A stretch of 64,000 nucleotides of DNA from G963692885 sp964658655 (lineage in GTDB: Bacteria; Acidobacteriota; Terriglobia; Terriglobales; Acidobacteriaceae), in the NCBI GenBank assembly GCA_964658655.1, contig CAZZZL010000002.1, forward strand, positions 124,001-188,000, written 5' to 3'. Numbering within the stretch: position 1 is the stretch's first letter; each line of letters begins with the position of its first letter. The translations under genes were made by a program, and so were the position numbers. Positions 8,419 to 18,112 of this stretch are shown one piece after another. Below the pieces are notes generated by a model. That model searched no databases. It saw only the letters and a program-made list of their open reading frames with translations, and had not been told where the DNA came from.

Positions 8419-10723
8419 TCATCGGTTCGCGATCATGGCCTGAATGTTGCCGCGCACTACCATAATTGTAGCTGCAGGGATGGCAAACGATTGGTCGCGT
8501 GAGGCTTCAACGGTATCGAGTGTTATTGGACCATCCGGGTCAGCCAGGCCCTCTCCGCTCGTGGATACGGACTGGCCGGTGATCTCAGGATGAGACAAAG
8601 GTGAAATAACGGCGGGGTGCCAACGGTACTGCTGCCTGCCGAAGGAGATAACAGTCACTTTTCCATCGAATGTGCTGGTCACATGAGAGGCATCATCCTT
8701 GAAAGAAATGTGAACGGTGTGCGCTGTCTCCTGGTCGCGATTGACCATCATCACCGCCCATTGGTGATCGGGCCGTCGCACGGCATATGCGGTAATCATG
8801 GAGTGGCCTGCTCCATCGCTCATTGCACTCGAAGCAGGGAAGATTGTGTTGGTTTCTCCGCCGGGCTGGATCCACTCCGTATTGATGATCTGACTGGCGA
8901 AGAATTGCGAGAGCGGTTGCTTGAACTTGTATTCCTTATCAATGGTCGCCATACCGAACGTGCCCGGTGAATTATTGCAACCGCGATCCTGCTGCAGAGG
9001 TAGGTAATGGAAGTAGTAAATTCCGTTTCCCCCGGCATTCAGGAATGATCCTACATAGTCGGCAAGCCAAAGGCCGGCAAAGATATCCATATAGGTTTCG
9101 CTGGCTGCTGAAGACAGGTTCGATTCTGTAATAAAGATCGGTAGACCTTCGGGCAGGCCGTCATTTTTCCATCCGCTCATGATGTCGCTTATCAGCTCAG
9201 GCTCTTCATACAAGCTCGACCAGGGAATTTTGCAGGGATCGTACGGATAATGTTCGAATGAGAAGAAAGCCAGCTCCTGCAGTTTCTGGTGGTCTCGAAG
9301 ATAGTCGAGAAAACGCACTGTCCACGAAGTACGACCCTGTGCGTCCGGGTAGGTGAGAATATCGTCGTTTACTCCCTGGAAAGCCGGTCCGCCAAGCTTG
9401 AGCGGCTTGTCGAACGCGTGCAGCGCAGCGGCGAACTGTAGATAGAGCGCGGCATAGTCTTCTGGTGCCATGTACTGGCCGTCTGCTTCTTCACCCATTT
9501 CCACATAGGAAATGGGATAGTGCTGCGCTTCCAGGTACTTGATTTCTGCTATAGCATCTTCCGGCTGTCCATAGATCAGCGCAATCGGAATCATGGCAGG
9601 CAAACCGTGCGTGACGCCGCTCTGGTAAAAGAGGTCAAACCCTACCTGGGCCTGGCTGGTATTCTGCAGGTCGGCCTTCGAATGCCAGGGATCGACGGAA
9701 GAGCAGTAGGTAGTGGTTTGGTCCTGGTCTGCGGTGACGGATGGTATCGTGAAATGCGCCGTCAGGCGTAGACGTTCCGACGTACAGCTCGCGAATCGCA
9801 AAGCCTGCACAATTGCGGATGTCGCTGTTGTCACCTTCAGCGCAAGTGTTCGAAGACTGCGTCATGTAGACGCGAAGAAACCGTACCGATATTGGCTCGC
9901 TCGCGAGCTGGATAGTCTGCGTGCCGCCCTGCCCATTATTGATGATGCCGCGAGGCAGCGTCTCCCATGTGCCGTGCGTCGGCTGGCCGTTGGGGTCGTC
10001 ACCTGTCCAATATTGCACCAGGAAGTGAGTTGCAAAAGGTGCGGCCCATGCGATGCGTATGCTGTCGACCTGCTCGCGTCCTGACAGGTCGAGCATGACC
10101 CACTGCGGATGCTTACTGTCGTCTTCACCTGTGAAGGTCTTGGACAGGTAAGGATTACTTTTCCAGAAGCTGGTCTCGTCTCCGTCGGTCAGACGTGAAT
10201 AGCCCGTATTGCCCGTACCGTCGTTGCGAGTGAAGCCCCTTCGCGGCAGTGCGTAGCCGTATGAATCGCGTATCGGCTGGGAGGATGGTACCGCAGAACC
10301 TGTAAAGTATCCGCGGCCAGATTTGTCGCTCCATGCGCCTGCGGGGTTCCAGTGCCATGCCTGGACTGCGAGTTCAGTATTCTGCCGATAGGTAATCGAG
10401 CGCCAGCCCGACGGCGCAAGCTTCTCCAGATTGTCCTTGGTGAAAGCCTTATCGATAGCCTGCGAAGAGATTCGATCCACTCCGGCGCCAAGCGTTGCAT
10501 CCGGCGAAAATCGGTCGGTCGCACTCCCCGGTGTTGCATTGACTGTAATGACCTGGGCTCGCAGTTGCAGTGAAAACACCGAGAGGACCGCAATGATCAG
10601 GACACTTGGGACTGCTGCCAGATTTACGGCAGTTGTCCTACCGGTGGCTCGACGGAGCGTGGAAGTTTTCGGATGGCAGCTAAGAGTGGAAAGCGGTCGC
10701 GCGAAGGCAGATGCAATGAGCAT
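8419..10723 (-). pseudogene. Secreted discoidin-domain/clan GH-A glycoside hydrolase, interrupted by a frameshift
   Basis: Two overlapping minus-strand frames together make one ~750-residue secreted protein. The upstream frame (10723 to 9635) carries a signal peptide (hydrophobic AVPSVLIIAVLSVFSL, then AQV) and an F5/8 type C (discoidin) carbohydrate-binding domain (QWVMLDLSGREQVDSIRIAW, RFLRVYMTQ, CAGFAIRELYVG). The downstream frame (entered near 9780-9725, running to 8419) carries a TIM-barrel glycosidase with YVEMGEEADG as likely acid/base segment and IFITESN as likely nucleophile segment, then a beta-rich C-terminus. Continuing one frame into the other needs a +1 shift, meaning one extra base or two missing bases. 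This may be a true mutation or a sequencing error. A LacI-type operator lies 37 bases upstream of the start. Confidence 0.72.
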
Positions 10724-10759
10724 AAAGAGTGTTGAGACAAGGGCAATGGTACACGATTC

Positions 10760-10773
10760 TTGAAACGTTTAAA
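10760..10773 (+). promoter_or_regulatory. Candidate LacI-type operator between divergent glycosidase and GT-C genes
   Basis: The sequence TTGAAACGTTTAAA contains the perfect palindrome AAACGTTT with the central CG typical of LacI/CcpA-family operators. It lies 37 bases upstream of the minus-strand glycosidase start (10723) and 94 bases upstream of the plus-strand membrane glycosyltransferase start (10868). The same element recurs at 12429 and 20437, upstream of the debranching operon and the TonB receptor. Confidence 0.6.
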
Positions 10774-10867
10774 CCTGAAGGATGCTGATGCAGGGTGCGA
10801 CCTCAACCTCCAGCTTCCGCAACGTGCCGGTTGATCCGTTGCAGCACTGAGGCTAGTCTGGGGTGCA

Positions 10868-12385
10868 ATGATAAACAGGCCGGCACTTGTGACGCTTTGG
10901 GTGGTCTGCATCTGCCTGCTTGCTTCTCTGCATTTTGTCCATCTGCAGGCGGACTTTCCAAATTATTCGCGCTGGATGGACTGGTCCAAGTACACAGACG
11001 AAGGCTGGTATGCCAACGCTGCGATCCAGCATTATCTGCGCGGGCACTGGTACGTCCCGGGTGATCTCAATACCGCGGTGGCGGTACCTGTCTGGCCGGC
11101 GGTGTTATCGATGGTCTTCTATTTCACCGGTGTCAGCATCCAGGCGGCACGGGCCCTGGCCGGCGTGTTGTTCTGCTTCAACCTGAGCCTGTCTTATCTG
11201 TTCGTGCGCAAGGAGCAGCCCCAATGGGTAGCCCTGCTAGCCTGTTCACTGATAGCAACCAGCTCTTTCCTGTGGTGCTTTAGCCGGCTTGCCATTCTTG
11301 AGCCGCTGCTGATGAGCCTCACCTTAAGCGCACTTCTAGTCGGACGCTCGATAGGAGAGCTGAAGTCGAGCAACAAGAGGCGTGCCGCTGCCGTTTTAGT
11401 CGGCGTACTCCTGTGCCTGATGATTCTTACGAAGACCACCGCGGTGTTCCTGATTCCCGCAGTGCTGTGCTCGATGTGGCATCCGCTCAGGGCGCGGCCG
11501 CGCGCCGCTCTCCATTTGGTTGGAATCACAAGTGTCGCTGCCATCTCGCTCTGGCTGCTCTATTTTTTTGCATGCGTGCATCCGCATCTATTGGCCGATT
11601 ACCGGTATTTTTTCAAGATGAATGTCTACTCCAAGCCTGATCGATGGCAGGGTTGGCTGCTGGTTGTCGGCAATGTTTTACGCGCCACATTCTGGATAGG
11701 AAGGCCACTGGTGTGGGCATGCCTGACACTCTTGTTGTCCACTATTATTCTTAAGCGACCGACATGGACCAGCCCTGCGTTCGTCTCATCATTGCTGGCA
11801 ATTGGAGGCTACGTTCTTTTCATCACTGACATTAATAACGCCCAGCCACGCTACTATGCCGTGGTGGCGTTCTTTCTTATCTTCACCACCTGCATTGCAT
11901 TAAGTGACCTGTTGCGCGTGAGCAGATTCGCGGGCCTGGCTCTGCTTCTTCTGTGCATAATTGCAATGGGAAAGGGCTTATGGGAGATAGGCGGGTACAT
12001 ACTTTATCCCGAATACACCTTTGTCAACGCAGCGAAAGGCATTGCCGAGTATGTGGACCGGCATCCAAATGGCAATCGGCTTGTGGTCTCGGTAAGTGGC
12101 AATGACCTGAGTCTCATCACGGGCCTGCCCAGTCTATGCGATGAGTTTGGGACGATGTCCCTCCGCGAAAAACTCGGGGTATACAACCCGGGATGGTATG
12201 CTGCCTGGGATGACCTGGACCCCGCGCTGCTTGCGGATTTAAGAAGCCGCTATAGTGTCGAGGCGGTGGCAGCTTTCAATGCTTTCGACGATGACGATCG
12301 CGACACCCTGGTGCTCTATAAACTCACTCTGGCAAGTCCCGGGACGTCCTACTACAAAAACGAAATTTACCACCAGATGCCATGA
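10868..12385 (+). CDS. GT-C fold membrane glycosyltransferase (GT39/ArnT-like)
   Basis: A 505-residue integral membrane protein with about eleven hydrophobic segments and a C-terminal soluble portion. The first large loop after helix 1 has the acidic motif TDEGWYANAAIQHYLRGHW expected for polyprenyl-phosphate-sugar-dependent GT-C enzymes, where an Asp/Glu pair acts in catalysis; LAILEPLL marks the second conserved region. It probably transfers a sugar from a lipid carrier to a periplasmic acceptor. It is divergent from the frameshifted glycosidase, and the operator at 10760 is shared by the region between them. The donor and acceptor are unknown. Confidence 0.72.
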   Translation: MINRPALVTLWVVCICLLASLHFVHLQADFPNYSRWMDWSKYTDEGWYANAAIQHYLRGHWYVPGDLNTAVAVPVWPAVLSMVFYFTGVSIQAARALAGVLFCFNLSLSYLFVRKEQPQWVALLACSLIATSSFLWCFSRLAILEPLLMSLTLSALLVGRSIGELKSSNKRRAAAVLVGVLLCLMILTKTTAVFLIPAVLCSMWHPLRARPRAALHLVGITSVAAISLWLLYFFACVHPHLLADYRYFFKMNVYSKPDRWQGWLLVVGNVLRATFWIGRPLVWACLTLLLSTIILKRPTWTSPAFVSSLLAIGGYVLFITDINNAQPRYYAVVAFFLIFTTCIALSDLLRVSRFAGLALLLLCIIAMGKGLWEIGGYILYPEYTFVNAAKGIAEYVDRHPNGNRLVVSVSGNDLSLITGLPSLCDEFGTMSLREKLGVYNPGWYAAWDDLDPALLADLRSRYSVEAVAAFNAFDDDDRDTLVLYKLTLASPGTSYYKNEIYHQMP

Positions 12386-12428
12386 TCTGAGCTGATATAC
12401 AGACGGCGCAGGCTTGTCGTCTTTTCGA

Positions 12429-12442
12429 TTGAAACGTTTTAA
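12429..12442 (+). promoter_or_regulatory. Candidate LacI-type operator before the debranching/GH13/GH172 operon
   Basis: TTGAAACGTTTTAA matches 13 of 14 positions of the site at 10760 and keeps the AAACGTTT palindrome. It lies about 70 bases upstream of the first gene of the three-gene hydrolase operon, in a 127-base gap that contains no other obvious element, so it probably overlaps the promoter. Confidence 0.6.
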
Positions 12443-12512
12443 AAGTTGAGCGTACACTCTCGATGCGGGTAGCGACCTCACAGCTTCCCGAAGATTGTTG
12501 CCATGGAGCAAG

Positions 12513-15185
12513 ATGAAGCAGAAGTGGATTGCCGCACTATCGTTCGAATCGATATCGAGATTTTCTTCACTCACTGCTTGCGTGTTGTTGATGGTCCTCT
12601 CTATCTGCAGCGATGTGATGGGCCAGGTAGCCACGGGTCATCAGCTTGAACTCACGCGCGCTGCCCGTCCGTGGGAATTTGTTTCGGCATTGGGCACACG
12701 GGGCGCCCTTCTCGGAAACGAAAGCGGCGACTTCGAAGCATGGGTATACCCGCTCAAGATTTTGCGCAACTTCCAACTGAGATTCCGGGTGGAAGACCAG
12801 GTGATCCCGGCAAAAGCTATCGTGCGTTCTGTCGGCGTCCGGCCGGAAGCGACGACGATCACTTATGCGTGGGATACCTTCAGCGTAAAAGAGACGTTAT
12901 TTGTACCAGTGCACGAAGCGGGCGCAGTGATTCAACTCGAGATAGACACAACCCGGCCATTGCAGATAGATGCGGCGTTCGAGCGAGACTTTCAATTGGA
13001 ATGGCCCGGGGCAATGGGCGGATCGGACATTGAGTGGAATGCCGCGCTGCACGCGTTCTCAATGACAGAGAATCAGCAGAAATTCACAGCGCTTGTCGGA
13101 TCGCCATCGGCGACTGACTTCCACTTGGAATATGTGACTAACTACACGGGCGGCAAAGAAAACAGCCTTGGATTCGGCACCGTTCCTGCAGGGCACTCAA
13201 CCAAAACGATTGTGATTGCCGCGTCCTTCGACGGTCTTCCTCCCGCAGAAGTGACTTACAGGAAGCTGGCGGAGAATTACTCCGATTTACTCAGTGATTC
13301 TGCGAATTACTACAGCAAATATCTCGATGCGCATATAAGCCTGCGCTTGCCCGATGCTGATTTGCAGAAGGCCTACGAATGGGCCCAGGTAAGCGTATTG
13401 CAGGGGCTTGTGACGAATCCCTACCTGGGGACAGGGCTGCTAGCAGGCTATCGCGTTTCGGGGGAGGATCAGCGGCCGGGGTACGCTTGGTTCTTCGGAC
13501 GAGATGCGCTATGGACGTCGCTCGGACTAAATGCGGAGGGAGACTTTGCAACGACAAAGACAGCCCTCGAATTTCTCGAAAAGTATCAACGTGCCGACGG
13601 CAAAATAACCCACGAAATCGCACAGGGCGCCAGCTTTGTTCCATGGTTTAAAGGCATGCCATATGCGTATGCGTCAGCCGATGCAACACCTCTTTTCATT
13701 ATTGCTGCGAATGACTACGTCCTGCGAAGTGGAGACAAAGCTTTCGCAGGGGCGCATTGGAAAAGCCTCTGGAATGCCTACCAGTTCATTGTTTCGACCT
13801 ACGACGGAGAAACTGGCCTTCCGCGTAACGAGGGCGTAGGACACGGATGGATCGAGGGTGGCCCGCTGTATCCTGCAAGAACAGAACTCTACCAGGCGGC
13901 GGTGGTCGTTGAGGCACTCAAATCATTAGGTGCAATGGCGAAGATAATTGGCAAGGATGAGGTTTCGACATCTCTCCTTGCAGAGTATTCCAAGAAGAAG
14001 CGTTTGATGAACGAGGATTTCTGGCTGCCCGCTAAATCTCGCTTTGCCTTCGCACTGGATGGGAATGGCAAGCCGCTTGATACATTAAGTGTGCTTGGTG
14101 AAGTCCCGATGTGGTTTGGTCTATTGGATGATGACAAGGCCGGACCGATGATTTCGCAATTAAGCGATCCTGATATTGAAACGGACTGGGGCATGCGGAT
14201 TATTCCACTGCGCACGCCTGAGTACGACAGCGCCGGATATCACTCCGGCACAGTCTGGCCGCTGTTTACCGGTTGGGCGTCTGTGGCCGAGTATAGATAC
14301 CATGAGGCCTTTCCAGCCTACGCAAATCTCCGTGCTAACTCTCTGCTGACCTTTGATGGTTCGCTCGGACACGTAAGTGAAGCGCTTACCGGAACCTACT
14401 ACCAGACGCTGGCTACGGGCTCACCGCAGCAGGTGTGGTCATCATCAATGGTGATCAGTGCCATGCTCACAGGGTTATTTGGTATCGACACGAATGGACT
14501 TGAGAACAGACTTTCGTTCGCTCCTCATATTCCGGCAGACTGGAAAGTTTTTCAAATCAAAAACATTCGCACCGGATCGTGCGATCTCGACATCAGTTAC
14601 CGCAAGATAGTCGACAAGATGATGTTTGAACTAGGTGGCGTGGCACTTGAGAATTGTATTGTCGATCTTGCTCCCGCTTTGAGTCTGCGATCCAAGGTGA
14701 TAGCTGTGGAGATGAATGGCAGATCGATCCCTTTTCACGTAAGGCAGAATGAACACGACCAGCACGTCGAAATTCGTCTTCAAAGCAAAAACTTATCAGA
14801 TACGATTGCAATTTACATGAAGGATGATTTCGGCCTTGCGCTGGAATCTTCTTTACCCGCCCTCGGCAGCACCAACCAGGGCCTCCGCATTCTTTCCGAG
14901 ACGTGGTCGCCGGACAGAGAAAAGCTCACGTTGGTTGCATCTTCAGCGGTTGACGGTACTTATGACGTTAACGTGTGGAACCCCTCCCAGGTAAGGGCAG
15001 TTGACGGGGCCGCGCTGGTGCATGTTGACAGCGGCGATGATAAGCTGCGCATTACTACCGCGTCTGCAACAACAGATCAGAATGCCACTAAAACAGTAGT
15101 AATTCACTTCCATCCAGGTGTCCATGACAGAAAAAGCGATGATGAACGAGAAGCGACGCCGAAGGAGAGAATAAATGTCCATTAG
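12513..15185 (+). CDS. Secreted glycogen-debranching-type (amylo-alpha-1,6-glucosidase family) glycoside hydrolase
   Basis: An 890-residue exported protein; a signal peptide (TACVLLMVLSICSDVMGQ) ends near residue 40. An N-terminal beta-sandwich (~45-270) is followed by an (alpha/alpha)6 barrel carrying GYAWFFGRDALWTSLGLNA, GKITHEIAQG and GYHSGTVWPLFTGWASVAEY, the hallmarks of the GDE_C/amylo-alpha-1,6-glucosidase family, then a beta-rich tail. It probably trims alpha-linked glucose branches of an oligosaccharide in the periplasm. The start at the ATG 12513 is favoured because GGAG stands just before it; an in-frame TTG lies at 12495. The stop overlaps the next gene by 11 bases (ATGTCCATTAG), implying translational coupling. 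Confidence 0.82.
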   Translation: MKQKWIAALSFESISRFSSLTACVLLMVLSICSDVMGQVATGHQLELTRAARPWEFVSALGTRGALLGNESGDFEAWVYPLKILRNFQLRFRVEDQVIPAKAIVRSVGVRPEATTITYAWDTFSVKETLFVPVHEAGAVIQLEIDTTRPLQIDAAFERDFQLEWPGAMGGSDIEWNAALHAFSMTENQQKFTALVGSPSATDFHLEYVTNYTGGKENSLGFGTVPAGHSTKTIVIAASFDGLPPAEVTYRKLAENYSDLLSDSANYYSKYLDAHISLRLPDADLQKAYEWAQVSVLQGLVTNPYLGTGLLAGYRVSGEDQRPGYAWFFGRDALWTSLGLNAEGDFATTKTALEFLEKYQRADGKITHEIAQGASFVPWFKGMPYAYASADATPLFIIAANDYVLRSGDKAFAGAHWKSLWNAYQFIVSTYDGETGLPRNEGVGHGWIEGGPLYPARTELYQAAVVVEALKSLGAMAKIIGKDEVSTSLLAEYSKKKRLMNEDFWLPAKSRFAFALDGNGKPLDTLSVLGEVPMWFGLLDDDKAGPMISQLSDPDIETDWGMRIIPLRTPEYDSAGYHSGTVWPLFTGWASVAEYRYHEAFPAYANLRANSLLTFDGSLGHVSEALTGTYYQTLATGSPQQVWSSSMVISAMLTGLFGIDTNGLENRLSFAPHIPADWKVFQIKNIRTGSCDLDISYRKIVDKMMFELGGVALENCIVDLAPALSLRSKVIAVEMNGRSIPFHVRQNEHDQHVEIRLQSKNLSDTIAIYMKDDFGLALESSLPALGSTNQGLRILSETWSPDREKLTLVASSAVDGTYDVNVWNPSQVRAVDGAALVHVDSGDDKLRITTASATTDQNATKTVVIHFHPGVHDRKSDDEREATPKERINVH

Positions 15186-16896
15186 GCTCGGTAAGGCACT
15201 TAGCTTCATTGCTGGCTTTGCATTGGTGTCTTGTTGTGTGTACGGGCAGAATCATGTCGACAGTACCCCGGCGGCACCGTGGTGGAAGCACGCGGTCTTT
15301 TATGAGATATACCCACGCAGCTTTGCCGATAGTAACAATGATGGTATTGGCGACTTGAATGGCATCACTTCAAAGCTTGGCTATCTGAAAGAACTTGGAG
15401 TCGATGCGATATGGATTTCGCCATGTTATCCCTCTCCACAGAAGGACTTTGGTTACGACGTGTCGGATTACGAGAACATAGATCCGATGTATGGAAACCT
15501 GGCGGATTTCGATCAACTGCATACCGCGGCTGAGCGGGATAATCTCCGCATCATCATGGACTATGTGCCGAATCATACTTCGGACCAGCACAAATGGTTT
15601 ATCGACTCCCGGTCATCAAGAACATCACAGCATCGCGACTGGTATATATGGCGGGATGGGAAGAGCGGAGGGGCGCCTCCCAATAATTGGATATCCGATT
15701 TCGGCGGGTCTGCCTGGACTTACGACAAGTCGACCAGGCAGTACTACTATCACTATTTCGAAGCTGCGCAACCTGACCTGAACTGGCGAAATCCCGCAGT
15801 CCAAAATGCAATGTTCGACGTTACCCGATTCTGGTACAAGCACGGGGTTGCCGGATTTCGAATGGATGCTGTAGATACTTTGTTTGAGGATCCACAGTTG
15901 CGTGATAACCCTCTGCTTGCGACCATGAACGAGTTCGGCGATCGTGAGATGGTCAACAAATTCAATGACAAGCTCCCGGAAAATCACACGATCCTGCGAC
16001 GTTTGCGCAAAATTGCCGACCAGAATAATGCAGTGCTTATCGGGGAAACGTGGACAGATAGTATGGGCGAACTGAAAGAGTATTATGGCGCCCACGACGA
16101 CGAGATCCAATTACCAATGGATTTTATGTTCACAACGGTGAACGTCCTGTCCGCACAGAAATTTCGCAGACAGATTGCGTTGCAGGAGTCAGCAAAAGAA
16201 TGGCCAGTCTATGTCATTAGCAACCATGACATGCAACGATCCTATAATCGCTATGGCAACGGCAAAGATAACGATCGTATTGCAAAGGTTATGGCAGGAA
16301 TGTACCTCACGCTTCGCGGCACTCCGATCATGTACTACGGCGAAGAATTAGGCATGGAAAATAATGATCCGACAAGGAAAGAGGATGTAAAGGATCCTCT
16401 TGGCCAGTCGGGCTGGCCGGCAAATAAGGGGCGCGACGGTGAACGAACACCTATGCAGTGGGATGGTACCGCGAATGCCGGCTTTACGGGGGGAGTCCCT
16501 TGGCTGCCAATCCCAGAGAGCCATAAAACACATAATGTCGACCACGAGCTAAAGGATGCTGACTCGGTACTGAGGTTCTACAAGCAGCTTCTAGAAATTC
16601 GTCGCGGTAGCCCGGCGCTGCTCGACGGTGTGTACATTCCTTTGCTCGAAAGCGATCCGAATGTTCTTGGCTATTTGCGAAGTTATAAAGGCCAATCGAC
16701 TGATTCGATGGTTCTGGTCTTACTAAACATGTCAGCGAGTGAGCAGAAAGTTAAAGTTGATTTATCTGCACACGGTATTCAGGCCCGCAAGCGAACAATC
16801 CTCCTCACGTCCCTAGTGACGGCACCATCTGAAGATGCACAACAGGCGATTATCATGGAACCGTTCTCGGTCTACATCGCCAGAATCTCGAGGTAA
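15175..16896 (+). CDS. Secreted GH13 alpha-glucosidase/oligo-glucosidase
   Basis: A 573-residue GH13 enzyme with a signal peptide (LSFIAGFALVSCCVYGQ). It has the complete oligo-1,6-glucosidase-type layout: VFYEIYPRSFADSNNDGIGD, the MDYVPNHTS region, GFRMDAVDTL with nucleophile Asp231, IGETW with acid/base Glu290, and SNHD with Asp351. A C-terminal beta domain follows. The motif GIGDLNGI places it with exo-acting alpha-glucosidases rather than endo-amylases. It is exported, unlike many cytoplasmic relatives, and starts inside the end of the debranching gene, four bases ahead of the GH172 gene, so the three products probably act together on one alpha-glucoside-containing substrate. Confidence 0.9.
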   Translation: MSIRLGKALSFIAGFALVSCCVYGQNHVDSTPAAPWWKHAVFYEIYPRSFADSNNDGIGDLNGITSKLGYLKELGVDAIWISPCYPSPQKDFGYDVSDYENIDPMYGNLADFDQLHTAAERDNLRIIMDYVPNHTSDQHKWFIDSRSSRTSQHRDWYIWRDGKSGGAPPNNWISDFGGSAWTYDKSTRQYYYHYFEAAQPDLNWRNPAVQNAMFDVTRFWYKHGVAGFRMDAVDTLFEDPQLRDNPLLATMNEFGDREMVNKFNDKLPENHTILRRLRKIADQNNAVLIGETWTDSMGELKEYYGAHDDEIQLPMDFMFTTVNVLSAQKFRRQIALQESAKEWPVYVISNHDMQRSYNRYGNGKDNDRIAKVMAGMYLTLRGTPIMYYGEELGMENNDPTRKEDVKDPLGQSGWPANKGRDGERTPMQWDGTANAGFTGGVPWLPIPESHKTHNVDHELKDADSVLRFYKQLLEIRRGSPALLDGVYIPLLESDPNVLGYLRSYKGQSTDSMVLVLLNMSASEQKVKVDLSAHGIQARKRTILLTSLVTAPSEDAQQAIIMEPFSVYIARISR

Positions 16897-16900
16897 AGAT

Positions 16901-18112
16901 ATGTATTCAATCGAGGCTACTGTTCAATGTTCTATAGTCAAGGCGCGGACTTACAAGCACCTGCACGCATTCTTGCTGCGACTTATGAGGATTAGCGTTT
17001 TAGGTTTCATTAGTGTGACGGCCATGGGCAATCCGGCAGTGGCCCAGGAGTCGACAATGCATAGCCTGATCGTGCCACACGAGTACGTGCAGAAGCGCGT
17101 CTCAAGCTATGACAGGACAGGTGGAAATGCCGATGCTGTCAGTGTTCTTGCCGGTGCCACGTACACTGTTCTGGACGAAGCAGGACCGGGAATTATCACC
17201 CATGTTTGGTTCACGATTGCTTCCCCTGAACAGTTCCATCTGAAGAAGATTGTTCTACGCATGTACTGGGATGGCGAAACGACGCCCAGCGTTGAAGCTC
17301 CGATCGGAGACTTCTTCGGTCTGGGACTCGGTCAATACTTTCTGTTCCAATCGACTCCGCTGGCTGTTGCTTCGGACAAAGCATTAAACAGTTTCTTCGC
17401 GATGCCATTCAGGAAGAACGCTCGCATTACGATTACCAATCAAGGAGCGGAGGCGATAGACGCGCTTTATTTCAACGTGGACTATCAGGCCTATGCGCAC
17501 CCGCTGCCGCCGGACACCCTCTATTTTCATGCTCAGTATCGCCAGGCGGCGCCCGCCAAGGGATGGACCAACCAATGGAAATCAAATGGCGAGCCTGCAG
17601 TAAATGACAAGAAGAATCTAGATGGCGACGGTAATTACGTCTGGATGGACGCGAAGGGTAGCGGCCATTTCGTCGGAGTGACCATGTCCGTTCTACAGAA
17701 TCAGGATGGCTGGTGGGGCGAAGGGGATGACATGTTCTTCGTTGATGGAGAAGCCAAGCCATCGATCAATGGAACGGGTACGGAAGACTATTTTCTGGGT
17801 GCGTGGGACTTCGGTGATCACGCTTTTTCCTATGCCAGTTTCGGCGCGCCTGTAAAAGGTGAAGAATTCGCGGGTAGCCGCTCGTCTGTCTACCGCTTTC
17901 ATCTTGATTCACCTATACCATTTACAAAATCAATGAAAGCTACCATCGAGCACGGGCATGCGAATCATCGATCGGACGACCTATTCTCGGTAGCTTACTG
18001 GTATCAGACAGAACCACACGCAGCGTTTCCCATCCTTCCTTCAGTAGAGGAGAGAATTCCGCGCATCTTTCCGGTTGGTGGGCCTGGCAATGCCGGCAAG
18101 TCAACTCAGTAG
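16901..18112 (+). CDS. GH172 (DUF2961) glycoside hydrolase, secreted
   Basis: A 403-residue protein of the former DUF2961 family, now GH172, whose characterised members act on fructofuranosyl or D-arabinofuranosyl linkages (difructose dianhydride synthase/hydrolase, alpha-D-arabinofuranosidase). Family segments are clear: ITHVWFTIASP, YWDGETTPSVEAPIGDFF, GWWGEGDDMFFVDGE, INGTGTEDYFLGAW and SVAYWYQTEPH. The acidic GEGDD and TGTEDYF motifs supply the expected catalytic and structural residues. An export signal follows an N-terminal basic stretch (RISVLGFISVTAMG...AQE). The ATG at 16901, four bases after the GH13 stop and behind GAGG, is chosen; a methionine at 16985 would also leave a signal peptide. 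The stop abuts that of the convergent gene. Confidence 0.85.
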   Translation: MYSIEATVQCSIVKARTYKHLHAFLLRLMRISVLGFISVTAMGNPAVAQESTMHSLIVPHEYVQKRVSSYDRTGGNADAVSVLAGATYTVLDEAGPGIITHVWFTIASPEQFHLKKIVLRMYWDGETTPSVEAPIGDFFGLGLGQYFLFQSTPLAVASDKALNSFFAMPFRKNARITITNQGAEAIDALYFNVDYQAYAHPLPPDTLYFHAQYRQAAPAKGWTNQWKSNGEPAVNDKKNLDGDGNYVWMDAKGSGHFVGVTMSVLQNQDGWWGEGDDMFFVDGEAKPSINGTGTEDYFLGAWDFGDHAFSYASFGAPVKGEEFAGSRSSVYRFHLDSPIPFTKSMKATIEHGHANHRSDDLFSVAYWYQTEPHAAFPILPSVEERIPRIFPVGGPGNAGKSTQ

